From: Gluconacetobacter aggeris
GTDB taxonomy: Bacteria; Pseudomonadota; Alphaproteobacteria; Acetobacterales; Acetobacteraceae
Reading direction: 5' to 3'
Assembly (NCBI RefSeq): GCF_014174395.1
Contig: NZ_JABEQD010000010.1
Coordinates: 62,001-126,000, forward strand
Length of the DNA stretch: 64,000 nt
This document shows positions 46,798 through 57,263 of the stretch, in pieces. Both the position numbers and the translations under genes were made by a program. Below the pieces are notes generated by a model that was not told where the DNA came from, did not search any database, and saw nothing but the letters and a program-made list of their open reading frames with translations. Within the stretch, counting starts at the first letter, position 1; the number at the start of each line of letters is the position of its first letter.

Positions 46798-47252
46798 AGT
46801 CACCCGCCGGCATGGCTGCCACCCCGTCCGGAACGCCACGCCGCCCCCGGCGGACCATGCGCCAGCGCATCGTCCGCCGGGTGGTGATGGTGGTGCCGCT
46901 GGTGCTGCTGGCGACGGTCGCCGCCCGCATGGGCTGGCTGGACCAGGCGGCGGACCAGATCACCTTCCGCCACGCCAACTGGTTCGACGACACCGCCCTG
47001 GTCGAGCATTTCCGTACCGTGGTGACGCATAACGGCATGACCGACACCCCCGGCCGCTGCCTGCTGTTCATCGTCAACGGCAACGACCCGCCGGATGCCG
47101 CCCGCTTCGACGTGATGGAAAAACATTCCGGCTCCTGCCCCGGCGACAGCAAGACATTGCCCAAGCTGTTCACGCTCAAGGTCAACCGCATCGACCAGAC
47201 GGTGCAGACCGATTGGGGATCGCCCAACACCTTCCACCCCATGCCCCACTAA
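46794..47252 (+). CDS. Small membrane-anchored protein coupled to zwf
   Basis: 152 residues; the ATG overlaps the zwf stop (ATGA). A basic N-terminus is followed by one hydrophobic segment (VVMVVPLVLLATVAARMGWL, about 30-49). The rest, about 100 polar residues (HANWFDDTALVEHFRTVVTH, CLLFIVNGNDPPDAARFDVM), would face the periplasm. Two cysteines (about 88 and 114) could form a disulfide. No family is recognised. Coupling to zwf may only reflect transcription. Confidence 0.75.
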   Translation: MKSPAGMAATPSGTPRRPRRTMRQRIVRRVVMVVPLVLLATVAARMGWLDQAADQITFRHANWFDDTALVEHFRTVVTHNGMTDTPGRCLLFIVNGNDPPDAARFDVMEKHSGSCPGDSKTLPKLFTLKVNRIDQTVQTDWGSPNTFHPMPH

Positions 47253-47410
47253 GCCTGCCTGGAAATGCGCGCTGGTGGCGATCCGACGCGCGTTTCCTGT
47301 GCTTCGGTGCTCACGGCCATCAAGGCCGCTCTGCTCCGATGCTCGGAAACACACGACGGGCGTGCCGCTTTGCGGCACTCTCGCTCACCAGCCCACATTT
47401 CCAGGCAGGC
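47253..47410. repeat. Dispersed palindromic element, full copy E
   Basis: 158 bases, nearly the same as copy B. A perfect 15-bp terminal inverted repeat GCCTGCCTGGAAATG / CATTTCCAGGCAGGC bounds it. It starts directly after the TAA of the zwf-coupled gene and ends 33 bases before petA. Confidence 0.87.
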
Positions 47411-47443
47411 TCTGACCTATCGACCGAAATTCGGTAAATCCAC

Positions 47444-48106
47444 ATGACAACGACCGGCCCAACCGAAACCGACAGCTCCGCGACCGATACCCCGGCCACC
47501 GGCAACCGGCGCGATTTCCTGACCCTGCTGACGCTGGCGGCCGGCGGAGCCGGGGTGGCGGCCTTCTCCTGGCCGTTCCTGGACAGCCTGCGCCCCGGCG
47601 ATGCGGGCTCGGTCCGGCCGCCGATCGATGTCGACGTATCGAAACTGCCCCCGGGCCAGCAGATCACCGTGGTCTGGCACGGCAGCCCGGTCTTCATCAC
47701 CCACCGCACTCCCCAGGCGCTGGAGCGGCTGCAACAGGCATCACTGGCCGCCCGGCTGCGCGACCCGTCCTCGGGCGCGTTGCAGCAGCCACCCTACGCC
47801 GCCAACTGGCATCGCTCGATCGTCCCCGCCTATGGGGTGGTGGTCGGGATCTGCACCCATCTGGGCTGCGTACCCACCTATTCTCCCGCCCCCGACCCCA
47901 CCACGCCGGTCGCCAACTGGCCGGGCGGCTATGCCTGCCCCTGCCACGGCTCCAAGTTCGATCTCGCCGGCCGGGTCTTCATCGGCGCACCCGCACCCTA
48001 CAACCTGCCGGTTCCGCCCTACGCCATGCCCACCCCGACCACGATCCGCATCGGCGAGAACCCGCCGGGCGTGGATTTCGACTTCTCGTCTATCCAGCAG
48101 ATCTGA
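47444..48106 (+). CDS. petA: Ubiquinol-cytochrome c reductase iron-sulfur subunit (Rieske)
   Basis: 220 residues. A Tat-type signal/anchor [20 protein letters not shown] (21-40) holds it in the inner membrane. Rieske motifs are CTHLGC (Cys137, His139, Cys142) and CPCHGSKFD (Cys165, Cys167, His168). It carries electrons from ubiquinol toward cytochrome c1 in the bc1 complex. Unusually, no petB or petC follows; the next gene is a convergent esterase whose end overlaps this gene by 17 bases. The complex is either completed elsewhere or the subunit is an orphan. Confidence 0.93.
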   Translation: MTTTGPTETDSSATDTPATGNRRDFLTLLTLAAGGAGVAAFSWPFLDSLRPGDAGSVRPPIDVDVSKLPPGQQITVVWHGSPVFITHRTPQALERLQQASLAARLRDPSSGALQQPPYAANWHRSIVPAYGVVVGICTHLGCVPTYSPAPDPTTPVANWPGGYACPCHGSKFDLAGRVFIGAPAPYNLPVPPYAMPTPTTIRIGENPPGVDFDFSSIQQI

Positions 48107-49076
48107 CCGCCCGACCGGCCGCCCCGGCAAAGGCCGCGCGCAGCCGCCGCCCGCCAAAGCGGATCGCCGCCTTCCCCCACGGCATGAACGAATACATGTT
48201 CAGATAGCCATGGATGGTCCCGGGAAAGCAGCGGATTTCCGCCTGCCCCCCAGCCTCCCGCAACGCCTCGGCATAGCCCGTGGCCTCGTCATACAGCGGG
48301 TCGAACTGGGCGGGCACGATGACCGCCGGCGGCAGCCCGGCCAGCGAATCGGCAAAGATCGGCGCCAGCAGCGGATGAGTCAGGTCCTCGGGCGTACGGG
48401 CATATTGCTGGCCGTACCACTCCATCAGCCGGGCCGTCAGCATATAGCCCTCGGCATAGCGATGCCGCGACGGCACATCCCGCGCGCCATACAATGACGG
48501 ATAATAGAGCAGTTGCATCGCCAGGTCCGGCCCGCCCCGGTCCCGCGCCAGCAGCGACAGCACCGCCGCCAGATTGCCGCCCGCGCTGTCCCCCGCCACG
48601 GCAAGCGGCCCACCCCAGCGCCAGGCCTCGCCCGCCAGCCAGTCCAGCGCCGCCAGGCAATCCTCGACCGCGGCGGGAAAGCGATGTTCCGGCGCCAGAC
48701 GATAATCGTAGGACAGAACCGCCGCTCCCGATTCCCGCGCCAGCCGGCAGCAGATCCCGTGATGCGAATTCAGCCCGCAATGCACGAACCCGCCTCCATG
48801 CAGGAACAGCACCGCACCCCGCACCCGGCCATGGGGCACATACAGCCGCGCCGGCCGCAATTCCTCCGCCCCCGGCACCCGCAGCGCCAGAACCCGCCGC
48901 AAGGGCAGGCCGGACAGCGCCTGCGGGAAACAGGGCTGGTCCAGCGCCCGGCGCAGCGTATCGAGCGTGCGCGGCCGCCCCGCCTGCCGCCCGCCGCGCC
49001 CGCGACCGGCCAGATGCCGCATCAGCAGGCGGGCCATCACCCCGGGCTGCTCCCGTCGCGCCACCGACTGATCCAT
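48090..49076 (-). CDS. Alpha/beta hydrolase, hormone-sensitive-lipase (HSL) type esterase
   Basis: 328 residues. HGGGFVHC is the oxyanion-hole motif, GDSAGGN holds the nucleophile serine, and the acid/base are likely in [10 protein letters not shown] and GTIHGYLN. It hydrolyses short-chain esters. The N-terminus to about residue 60 is Arg-rich and could form a cap helix. It is transcribed toward petA with overlapping 3' ends. The substrate is unknown. Confidence 0.88.
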   Translation of the reverse strand: MDQSVARREQPGVMARLLMRHLAGRGRGGRQAGRPRTLDTLRRALDQPCFPQALSGLPLRRVLALRVPGAEELRPARLYVPHGRVRGAVLFLHGGGFVHCGLNSHHGICCRLARESGAAVLSYDYRLAPEHRFPAAVEDCLAALDWLAGEAWRWGGPLAVAGDSAGGNLAAVLSLLARDRGGPDLAMQLLYYPSLYGARDVPSRHRYAEGYMLTARLMEWYGQQYARTPEDLTHPLLAPIFADSLAGLPPAVIVPAQFDPLYDEATGYAEALREAGGQAEIRCFPGTIHGYLNMYSFMPWGKAAIRFGGRRLRAAFAGAAGRAVRSAG

Positions 49077-49164
49077 GCGCCATCTCTCCCGCTCGCTCTC
49101 TCTATATTTTTGATGCGGCGCATTCCCCCTTGACGCAACCCGGGGTGACAGTCAGTTTCCGCCA

Positions 49165-49577
<413 letters not shown>

Positions 49578-49920
49578 CGTTTCCCTCTTGTATCCATCGC
49601 CGCGCCCGCCGGGCCACCCATCGGCCCGGCAGTCATGCGAACAATATCTGTTCTCGTTTTGATCTCATCAAACTAGAACATAACATAAACATCCATCATT
49701 CAGCCTCATTGCTCTCCCAAGCTGGGACGAGGACTGCACGTCCGCAATGTCACGACTGCACGAATTCTCAAAAAACAGCGGTTTTCCGCCAGAATTTCCG
49801 CGCGTTTAATTTGACGTCCCATAAAATCCCATGATATCCCATGCAGACCCAGCATGGCACCATCCGGCGCCCGGCAACGCCTGCGTCCAGAACCATTCCA
49901 CCAAGGGAGCATCGCATAGC
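49578..49920 (+). other. rnpB-mraZ intergenic region
   Basis: 343 bases with no gene. An AT-rich patch at about 49622-49705 stands out in this GC-rich DNA. The right end holds the MraZ boxes and a probable promoter: TTGACG (49811-49816) followed by TGATAT (49832-49837). AAGGGAG before the mraZ GTG is the ribosome binding site. Confidence 0.5.
49817..49851 (+). promoter_or_regulatory. MraZ-box array (four repeats) before the dcw operon
   Basis: TCCCA at 49817, 49827 and 49837 and ACCCA at 49847, exactly 10 bases apart. On the other strand these are TGGGA/TGGGT repeats with 5-base spacers, the pattern bound by MraZ in E. coli (TGGGN repeats, from memory). They overlap the probable promoter, which fits autorepression. 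Confidence 0.75.
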
Positions 49921-50397
49921 GTGAGTGTGTTCCTTGGCACCCACCAGAACCGTCTCGACGCCAAGGGCCGCGTCTCGATCCCGGCCGCCTTCCGCACCGC
50001 CCTGCGCACGCACGCCACCCCCGGCGAATCGCTGGTGATCCTGCGCCCCTCGCACCTGCATCCCTGCATCGAAGCCTGGCCGCCCGCCGCATTCGCGGCC
50101 CTGAGCCAGCCGCTGGATCGCATGGACATCTTCTCCGACGACCATGACGACCTGGCCGCCGCCCTCTATGCCGACGCCTATCCCATCGACGCGGACCGCG
50201 AGGGCCGGATCATCCTGCCCGACCCGCTGAAGGAGCATGCCGGCCTGACGGAAACGGTGGCCTTCATGGGCGTGGGCAAGATCTTCCAGATCTGGGAACC
50301 CGCCGCCGCCGAACGCCGCCGCGCGGAAGCCCGGACCCGTTCGCGCGCCCTGTCCGGCGCCCGCCCCGCCGCTCCGCGCCCGGAAGCCGACGCATGA
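49921..50397 (+). CDS. mraZ: Transcriptional regulator MraZ
   Basis: 158 residues from a GTG ([20 protein letters not shown]). Two AbrB-like MraZ half-domains are visible: [14 protein letters not shown] (about 10-23) and [17 protein letters not shown] (about 85-101). MraZ forms a ring that binds repeats before its own operon and lowers its expression. It is the first of twelve dcw genes here and overlaps rsmH by 4 bases. The tail after about 130 is Arg/Ala-rich. Confidence 0.94.
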   Translation: MSVFLGTHQNRLDAKGRVSIPAAFRTALRTHATPGESLVILRPSHLHPCIEAWPPAAFAALSQPLDRMDIFSDDHDDLAAALYADAYPIDADREGRIILPDPLKEHAGLTETVAFMGVGKIFQIWEPAAAERRRAEARTRSRALSGARPAAPRPEADA

Positions 50398-51419
50398 ACG
50401 CCATGACCACTCCGCCCCTCAGCACCACGCCGCCGCCCGGCCATGTCCCCGTCATGCTGGCCGAAGTGCTGCAGATGCTGGCTCCCAGGGACGGCGCGAC
50501 CTATCTCGACGGCACGTTCGGCGGCGGCGGCTATGCCCGCGCCATTCTGGCCGCCGCCCGCTGCACCCTGTGGGCCATCGACCGCGATCCCGCCGCCATC
50601 CGCCGCGGCGAGGCCCTGCAGGCCGAACTGCGCGCCGCCGAGGGCACCTGCCGCCTGCACATGGTCCAGGGTGGATTCGGCGACATGCGCGCCCTGCTCG
50701 AAGCGCGCGGCGCCCCGGCGCTGGACGGCGTGGTGCTGGATCTCGGCGTCTCGTCCTACCAGATCGACGAAGGCGCGCGCGGCTTTTCGTTCCGCCATGA
50801 CGGGCCGCTGGACATGCGCATGGGCGATACCGGCCCGACGGCGGCGGATATCGTGAACCGGACGGATGAATCCGACCTCGCCGACATCCTCTATCAATAT
50901 GGCGAGGAACGGCTCTCCCGCCGCGTGGCGCGCGCCATCGTCGCCGCCCGCGCCCAGGAACCGATCCTGACCACCTTCCGCCTGGCCGAGATCATCCGCT
51001 CGGTCGTGCCCGGCGACCGCTCGGGCATCGACCCCGCCACCCGGTCGTTCCAGGGCCTGCGCATCCACGTCAATGACGAGCTGGGGCAGATCCGCTCCGG
51101 GCTGGACCAGGCGCTGGAGATGCTGGCCCCCGGCGGCCGGCTGGTCGTCGTGTCCTTCCATTCGCTGGAGGACCGGCTGGTCAAGCAGGCCATGCATCGC
51201 GCGGCCGGCCGCCTGCCCGGCCCGTCGCGCCACGATCCCCGCTCGATCCAGGCAAGGGACGACGCGCCTGCCTTCCGGCTGCTCACCGGCCGCACGCTGC
51301 GCCCCGGCGACGCCGAATCCCGCGCCAATCCCCGCGCCCGCAGCGCCCGCCTGCGCGCGATCGAACGCCTCCCCGTCCCGGACACATCAGATACCAGCCC
51401 CACGGAGCGCCGCCCATGA
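50394..51419 (+). CDS. rsmH: 16S rRNA m4C1402 methyltransferase RsmH
   Basis: 341 residues (also mraW). [14 protein letters not shown] opens the family domain. The SAM site includes [16 protein letters not shown] and [29 protein letters not shown] and [13 protein letters not shown] are signatures. It methylates N4 of C1402 in the ribosomal P site. ATGA overlaps join it to mraZ and to ftsL. Confidence 0.96.
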   Translation: MNAMTTPPLSTTPPPGHVPVMLAEVLQMLAPRDGATYLDGTFGGGGYARAILAAARCTLWAIDRDPAAIRRGEALQAELRAAEGTCRLHMVQGGFGDMRALLEARGAPALDGVVLDLGVSSYQIDEGARGFSFRHDGPLDMRMGDTGPTAADIVNRTDESDLADILYQYGEERLSRRVARAIVAARAQEPILTTFRLAEIIRSVVPGDRSGIDPATRSFQGLRIHVNDELGQIRSGLDQALEMLAPGGRLVVVSFHSLEDRLVKQAMHRAAGRLPGPSRHDPRSIQARDDAPAFRLLTGRTLRPGDAESRANPRARSARLRAIERLPVPDTSDTSPTERRP

Positions 51420-52291
51420 TGCGATCCTTCACCGTCCTCTGCGCCGTGATGGCCGGCCTGTCCGGATTGTTCCTCTATTCCAAGAAGCACCAGACGACGC
51501 TTCTCGACCATCAGATCGCGCAGATCGTCGGCGACACGCAGCACATCCGCGAGCAGACGGCGATGCTGCGCGCGGAATGGGCCCTGCTGAACCAGCCCGA
51601 CCGGCTGGGCAGCCTGTCCGCGCGCTTCCTGCCGGACATGCACCCGATGGCCCCGGCCCAGTTCATCCAGATGGCCTCGCTGGCCGAACGCCTGCCCGCG
51701 CCCGGCTCGCGCCCGCTGGCGGCGGTCGATCCCCGCGCCCATCTCGATGACAGCCTGGCCTCCCACGCGCCGGCCCCCGCCGACAGTCCCGCAGCACCTC
51801 CCACCCCGATGGCGGCGGCGTCGGTCCCGCCGGCGCCGGCCCATGCCGCCCAGCCCCCGATGGTGGTCGCGGCGGCAGTGCAGCACCCGCTCGCAACGCG
51901 CCACCTCTCCGTCGCCGATTCGACCCCGGCCGCGGCCCGCCCCGAGCGCCCGATCGTGATGGCCCAGGCCGCGATCGAGCCGGTCGTGGCCCATGTGGCG
52001 GCCCCGAAGCCGCGCCTCGCCCCGGTTTCGCCCGATTTGACACATAATGCCGACCGTCATGCCGCTCTCTCCGTTGCCCGCGCCGCGCGCCCCGTGCTAC
52101 CGCCAGCGGCCGCATCCACACCGCGCTTCGCAGCCGCCAGGCCGGTCCATCCGCTGCCGGTCGCGGTCGCGGCCTGGAGGCCGGCAGCACCCCCCACGCC
52201 ATATGAGGAGGCAAGGGGATACGGCAGGGGCTCCTCTCTCGGCTTCTCCCGTTCCGGCGCACTTCCTCCTCCCGTTCCAGTCAGCAACTGA
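51416..52291 (+). CDS. ftsL: FtsL-like division protein with long Pro/Ala-rich tail
   Basis: 291 residues, well over twice the usual FtsL. Residues 1-20 form a transmembrane segment ([17 protein letters not shown]). A coiled coil follows to about residue 75 ([20 protein letters not shown] then [20 protein letters not shown]). The rest, about 200 residues, is Ala/Pro/Val-rich low complexity. Position between rsmH and ftsI identifies it. FtsL links FtsQ/B with FtsW/I at the septum. The tail is periplasmic and presumably disordered. Confidence 0.85.
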   Translation: MMRSFTVLCAVMAGLSGLFLYSKKHQTTLLDHQIAQIVGDTQHIREQTAMLRAEWALLNQPDRLGSLSARFLPDMHPMAPAQFIQMASLAERLPAPGSRPLAAVDPRAHLDDSLASHAPAPADSPAAPPTPMAAASVPPAPAHAAQPPMVVAAAVQHPLATRHLSVADSTPAAARPERPIVMAQAAIEPVVAHVAAPKPRLAPVSPDLTHNADRHAALSVARAARPVLPPAAASTPRFAAARPVHPLPVAVAAWRPAAPPTPYEEARGYGRGSSLGFSRSGALPPPVPVSN

Positions 52292-52309
52292 CGACCCCCC
52301 ACAGGTGAC

Positions 52310-54403
52310 ATGACCCACGGCCCGACCGACACACCAGACGACATGCGGGACGGGCCCACCCGGCCCGCGCGAATGGATGTGCGTGTCACCGGCGACGATC
52401 TGCGCACGCGCACGGCGCGCGAACGCACCCAATCCCGCCTGCTCGCCATGTCGGCCGGTTTCTTCGGCCTGTTCGGCGCCGTGGCGCTCAAGCTGGCAAC
52501 CGCCACGGTCATCATGCCGATGGCGCCCGAACAGCGGCAGATCGCCCCCCAGGTCCCCCCGATTCCGCGCAGCGATCCCAAGGGCATGCTGGCCGGCGAT
52601 TTCGCGCTGCCGCAGGTCCACCGCGCCTCGGTCACCGACCGCAACGGGCAGGTACTGGCCATCTCGCTGCCGGTGGCGCAGGTCTATGCCAACCCGCAGG
52701 AAATGATCGACGCCCAGGACACTGCCAAAAAGCTGCGTACCGTCCTGCCTGCGCTTGACGAAGCCGAACTCATCCGCCGCCTGTCGACCAAAAAGCAATT
52801 CGTCTACCTGGCCCGCGACATCTCGCCGATGCAGGAAGTCGCCATCAACAATCTCGGCATTCCCGGCATCTATTTCGAACCGGGCGAGCGCCGCCACTAC
52901 CCGCTGGGCCGGGTCGCCGCCCACATCCTCGGCGCGGTCGATATCGACGATCACGGCGTGGCCGGCATCGAACGCTCGATGGACAAGCGGCTGGACCACG
53001 ACCGCACGCCCCTGCGCCTGTCGCTCGACGTCCGCATCCAGGCCGTGGTGCGCGACGAGCTGGCGGCGGCCAAGGATCTGTTCCAGGCCATCGGCGCCTG
53101 CGCCATCGTGATGGACGTCAATACCGGCGAGATCATCGCCATGGTCAGCCTGCCCGATTACGACGCCAACGATTTCGGCCGCGCCGACCCCGACGCCCGC
53201 TTCAACCGCGCCGTCACCGGCATGTACGAACCCGGATCGACCTTCAAGCTCCAGACGGCGGCCATGGCGCTGCAACTGGGCGTGGCCCATCCGTGGGACC
53301 GGTTCTCCTCCATCCCCATCCATATCGGCCGCTTCACCATCGCGGACATGAAGAGCGATCATTTCGCCCCGTGGCTGACGCTGAACGAGGTGATGGCCTA
53401 CTCGTCCAACCCGGCCGCCGCCCATATGGCGCTCGACGTCGGCGCCCAGCGCCAGCAGGACTGGCTGCGCGGCATGGGCTTCTTCGCACCGGTGCCGATC
53501 GAACTGCCCGAGGCCGGGCGCCCCATCGTGCCGCATGTCTGGGGCATCTCCACGGTCATGACCGTCGGCTTCGGCCACGGCGTCGCCGAACCCCCGCTGG
53601 CCATCGTGCGCGGCACCGCCGCCACGGTGAATGGCGGCATCCTGCTCCACCCGACCCTGATGGCCCGCGACGGCGAACAGCCGGACGACACCGCCCCGCT
53701 CACCCCGGCTGTCGCGGACGGGGCCGCCCCCACCCTCACCCCGGCAGTCCTCACCACGCCCGCCACCGCCGAAACCACGGAAACCGCCAACGCCGCCAGC
53801 ATGCCGGGCGCCACGCGCGTCATCTCGCCCGAGATCTCGGCCCTGCTGCGCCGCATCCTGCGCCTGGACGTGACCAAGGGCACCGGCAAGACGGCGGAAT
53901 CACCCGGCTATTTCGTGGGCGGCAAGACCGGCACCGCCGAGAAGATCGGCCCGCATGGCGGCTATCTGAAACATGTCAACATCGCCGCCTTCACCAGCAT
54001 CTTTCCGATGAACGCCCCGCGCTACGCCGTCTATGTCATGCTCGACAGCCCCAAGGCGACCCCGCAGACCCACGGCTGGACCACGGCCGCGTGGAACGCC
54101 GCGCCCACCGTGTCGAAGATTGTGACCCGCATCGGGCCGATGCTCGGCCTGTTCCCCAACACGACCAATCCGCAGGCGGTCGAAGACGCGCTGGCGATCC
54201 CGCTGGAACCCGCCGTGCCGCGCGGCTACCGCCCGCTTGGTCCCGGCAACGATCCGGGCGACCCACGCAACCAGCCGAAGGCCACCGCCCACGAGGCCGC
54301 ACACACCGCCTCCGCCACCCGGACGCCCCGCGCGCGGCTGCACGCCGCGCGGGCCGAACAGGCCGTGCCAGGGCGCCCCACGCATCCGGAGGTCCGGGGA
54401 TGA
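52310..54403 (+). CDS. ftsI: Septal peptidoglycan transpeptidase FtsI (PBP3)
   Basis: 697 residues. A transmembrane segment lies at about 46-66. The pedestal domain (HRASVTDRNGQVLAISLPVA and onward) precedes the transpeptidase domain with EPGSTFK (nucleophile Ser310, Lys313), SSN (365-367) and KTGTAEK (539-545). It cross-links septal peptidoglycan with FtsW. An insert rich in Pro/Thr/Ala (about 463-500) lies before the KTGT motif, and a 70-residue polar tail follows the domain. The stop overlaps murE (ATGA). Confidence 0.95.
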   Translation: MTHGPTDTPDDMRDGPTRPARMDVRVTGDDLRTRTARERTQSRLLAMSAGFFGLFGAVALKLATATVIMPMAPEQRQIAPQVPPIPRSDPKGMLAGDFALPQVHRASVTDRNGQVLAISLPVAQVYANPQEMIDAQDTAKKLRTVLPALDEAELIRRLSTKKQFVYLARDISPMQEVAINNLGIPGIYFEPGERRHYPLGRVAAHILGAVDIDDHGVAGIERSMDKRLDHDRTPLRLSLDVRIQAVVRDELAAAKDLFQAIGACAIVMDVNTGEIIAMVSLPDYDANDFGRADPDARFNRAVTGMYEPGSTFKLQTAAMALQLGVAHPWDRFSSIPIHIGRFTIADMKSDHFAPWLTLNEVMAYSSNPAAAHMALDVGAQRQQDWLRGMGFFAPVPIELPEAGRPIVPHVWGISTVMTVGFGHGVAEPPLAIVRGTAATVNGGILLHPTLMARDGEQPDDTAPLTPAVADGAAPTLTPAVLTTPATAETTETANAASMPGATRVISPEISALLRRILRLDVTKGTGKTAESPGYFVGGKTGTAEKIGPHGGYLKHVNIAAFTSIFPMNAPRYAVYVMLDSPKATPQTHGWTTAAWNAAPTVSKIVTRIGPMLGLFPNTTNPQAVEDALAIPLEPAVPRGYRPLGPGNDPGDPRNQPKATAHEAAHTASATRTPRARLHAARAEQAVPGRPTHPEVRG

Positions 54404-55872
54404 CGCACATCCTGTCCCATCTGCTGGCCGCCGCCGGCCTGCCCGCCCCCGAAATGACGGACCCCGCGATCGGCCTGGTGACCGCCGACAGCCGCCAGGT
54501 GCGCCCCGGCACGCTGTTCGTCGCCATCCCCGGCACACGGGCCGACGGCCGCGCCTTCATCCCCGCCGCCCTCGCGGCGGGTGCCGTCGCCATCGTCGCC
54601 CCGCCCGACGTGTCGCCCGACACGGCCCCCGGCATCCCGCTGGTTCACGCTCGGGAACCAAGGCAGGCGCTGGCCCTGCTGGCCGCCGCCTTCGCAGGCA
54701 CGCAGCCGGGCCGGATCGTCGCCGTCACCGGCACCAACGGCAAGACCAGCACCGTCGATTTCCTGCGCCAGCTCTGGACGCGCCAGGGCCGCCAGGCCGC
54801 CAGCATCGGTACGCTGGGCGTCATCGCGCCGGTCGCCCTCCCCCCCACCGGCCCGGTCCTGACCACGCCCGACAGCGTCGGGCTGGCCGACACGCTGGCC
54901 GCCATGGCACGGGGCGGCGTAAGCGACGTGGCGATCGAAGCCTCGTCCCACGGGCTGGAACAGCACCGGCTGGACGGGCTGCACCTCACGGCGGCCGGCT
55001 TCACCAACCTCACCCGCGACCATCTGGACTATCACGGCACGCTGGACGCCTACCGCACCGCCAAGCTGGCCCTGTTCGACCGGCTGCTGCCGGAAGGCGC
55101 GCTGGCGGCGGCCAATGCCGACATGGCGCCCGAAACCCTGGCCGCGCTCCGCGCCATCGCGGCCCGGCGCCGGTTCGACCTGCGATTGGTCGGCATGGCA
55201 GGCGACGCGATCCGCCTGATCGACAGCACCCCGCTGCCCGAGGGCCAGCGCCTGCGACTGGACTCCGGCGGCACGATCCACGACATCACCCTGGCCCTGC
55301 CCGGCCGCTTCCAGGCCGACAACGCCCTGCTGGCCGCCGCCCTGGCCGCGCCGGGCGCCGAGGGACTGGCCCAGGCCATCGCCCTCCTGCCCACGCTGAC
55401 AGGGGTGCGCGGCCGCATGGAGCGCGCGGCCCTGCTGCCCAACGGCGCCGCGGCCTATGTCGATTACGCCCACACGCCCGACGCCCTGGCCCGCCTGCTG
55501 GACGCGCTGCGCCCCCACGCCACCGGCCGGCTGATCGCCGTGTTCGGCGCCGGCGGCGACCGCGATCGCGGCAAACGGCCCCTGATGGGGCAGGAAGCCG
55601 CCAACCGCGCCGATATCGCCATCGTCACCGACGACAATCCCCGCACCGAGAGCCCGGAAGCGATCCGCCGCGACGTGCTGGCCGGAGCGCCGAACGCGAT
55701 CGAAATCGGCGACCGCGCCCGCGCGATCGCCGAGGCCCTGTCGATGCTGCGGTCGGGAGACGTGCTGGTGGTGGCCGGCAAGGGCCACGAACAGGGCCAG
55801 ACCATCGGCACCACCACCCTGCCCTTCGACGACGCGTCCGTCATCCGCCAGACGGCCGGGGTGGCGGCATGA
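54400..55872 (+). CDS. murE: UDP-MurNAc-L-Ala-D-Glu:meso-diaminopimelate ligase
   Basis: 490 residues from an ATG overlapping ftsI. ATP site VTGTNGKTSTVDFL, carbamylated-lysine region TRDHLDYHGTLDAYRTAKLA, and DYAHTPDAL are present. DNPR (412-415) is the motif that selects meso-diaminopimelate as third residue, so the wall is the Gram-negative type. ATGA overlap with murF. Confidence 0.97.
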   Translation: MTHILSHLLAAAGLPAPEMTDPAIGLVTADSRQVRPGTLFVAIPGTRADGRAFIPAALAAGAVAIVAPPDVSPDTAPGIPLVHAREPRQALALLAAAFAGTQPGRIVAVTGTNGKTSTVDFLRQLWTRQGRQAASIGTLGVIAPVALPPTGPVLTTPDSVGLADTLAAMARGGVSDVAIEASSHGLEQHRLDGLHLTAAGFTNLTRDHLDYHGTLDAYRTAKLALFDRLLPEGALAAANADMAPETLAALRAIAARRRFDLRLVGMAGDAIRLIDSTPLPEGQRLRLDSGGTIHDITLALPGRFQADNALLAAALAAPGAEGLAQAIALLPTLTGVRGRMERAALLPNGAAAYVDYAHTPDALARLLDALRPHATGRLIAVFGAGGDRDRGKRPLMGQEAANRADIAIVTDDNPRTESPEAIRRDVLAGAPNAIEIGDRARAIAEALSMLRSGDVLVVAGKGHEQGQTIGTTTLPFDDASVIRQTAGVAA

Positions 55873-57263
55873 CGGTCTTGTGGACCCGCGACGCGCTGGA
55901 AGCGGCCACCGGCGGCCATTTCGCCGGCGACGCACCGGTCAGCGTGACCGGCATCTCCATCGACACCCGCACATTGGCCCCCGGCGACCTGTTCATCGCC
56001 CTGGTCGGCGACAGCAGCGACGGCCACGCCCATGTCCGCACGGCGCTGGAGCGCGGCGCCTCGGCGGTGCTGATCCATGACCGCGCGGCCGCCGGTACCG
56101 CTGCCGCCGACCCGCGCGTGCTGCCGGTGCCCGACACGATGGCGGCGCTGAACGACCTGGCCCGCCATGCACGCTCCCGCTTCACCGGGCGCATGGTCGC
56201 CGTCACCGGCAGCGTGGGCAAGACGACGACCAAGGACATGCTGGGCCTGGCACTGGGCGCCATCGGGCCCACCCATGTCGCCGCCGCCTCCTACAACAAT
56301 CATTGGGGCGTGCCGCTGACCCTGGCCCGCCTGCCCGCCGATGCCGCGTTCTGCGTGTGCGAGGTGGGCATGAACCATCCGGGCGAGATCGCCCCGCTGG
56401 CCGCCCTGGTCCGTCCAGAGGTCGCGATCGTCACCACCATCGCCGGCGCCCATCTGGGCCATATGGGTAGCCTGGACGCCATCGCGCGCGAAAAATCGGA
56501 CCTGATCGCCGCCCTGCCGCCCGGCGGCACCGCCATCGTCCCCGACGATGCCGAGGGCCAGCCGATCTTCGCCGAACAGGCGGCCCGCGCCGACGCACGT
56601 TTATGGCGGGCCGGACAGGCCCCCGACAGCATGGCCATCCTTTCGGACCTCACCCTCGCCGCCGACGGCAGCGATGCCGTCGTCACCATCGCCGGCCGGC
56701 CCTACCCACTGCGCCTCGACGCCCCCGGCCGCCACCTGGCGCGCAACGCCACCACCGTGCTGGCGGCGGTGGCGGCACTGGGGGCCGATATCGCGACGGC
56801 GGCATCCGCCCTCGCCGCCTTCCGCCCCGGCGCCGGACGCGGCCAGCTGGCGCCGATCCTGGGCGGACGGGCGGCGCTGCTCGACGAGAGCTACAACGCC
56901 TCCACCCTGTCCATCCGCTCCTCGCTCGCGGTGCTCGACCTGCTCGCCGCCGCCCGGCGCGTCGCGGTGCTGGGCGACATCCGCGAACTCGGCGCGTTCG
57001 CGCGCGCCGAACATGAATCCCTCCTGTCCGCCACCCTGGCACATGCGGACCTCGTCTTCTGCTCCGGCCCGAACATGCAATATCTCTTCGACCTGCTCCC
57101 TCCCTCCCGACGCGGCGCATGGGCGCCCGATGCCGCCACCCTGGCGCCGATGGTCCTGGCCGCCCTCACCCCCGGCGACACCGTGCTGGTCAAGGGCAGC
57201 CTGGGCAGCCGCATGCGCGACGTCGTCGCGGTCCTGACCACCGCCGGGACGGATACGCACTGA
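55869..57263 (+). CDS. murF: UDP-MurNAc-tripeptide:D-Ala-D-Ala ligase
   Basis: 464 residues from an ATG overlapping murE. ATP site [26 protein letters not shown] and [10 protein letters not shown] are standard. The segment usually SYNANP reads SYNAST here, a departure in an otherwise ordinary protein. It adds D-Ala-D-Ala in the cytoplasm. The stop shares one base with the mraY start (TGATG). Confidence 0.96.
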   Translation: MTVLWTRDALEAATGGHFAGDAPVSVTGISIDTRTLAPGDLFIALVGDSSDGHAHVRTALERGASAVLIHDRAAAGTAAADPRVLPVPDTMAALNDLARHARSRFTGRMVAVTGSVGKTTTKDMLGLALGAIGPTHVAAASYNNHWGVPLTLARLPADAAFCVCEVGMNHPGEIAPLAALVRPEVAIVTTIAGAHLGHMGSLDAIAREKSDLIAALPPGGTAIVPDDAEGQPIFAEQAARADARLWRAGQAPDSMAILSDLTLAADGSDAVVTIAGRPYPLRLDAPGRHLARNATTVLAAVAALGADIATAASALAAFRPGAGRGQLAPILGGRAALLDESYNASTLSIRSSLAVLDLLAAARRVAVLGDIRELGAFARAEHESLLSATLAHADLVFCSGPNMQYLFDLLPPSRRGAWAPDAATLAPMVLAALTPGDTVLVKGSLGSRMRDVVAVLTTAGTDTH

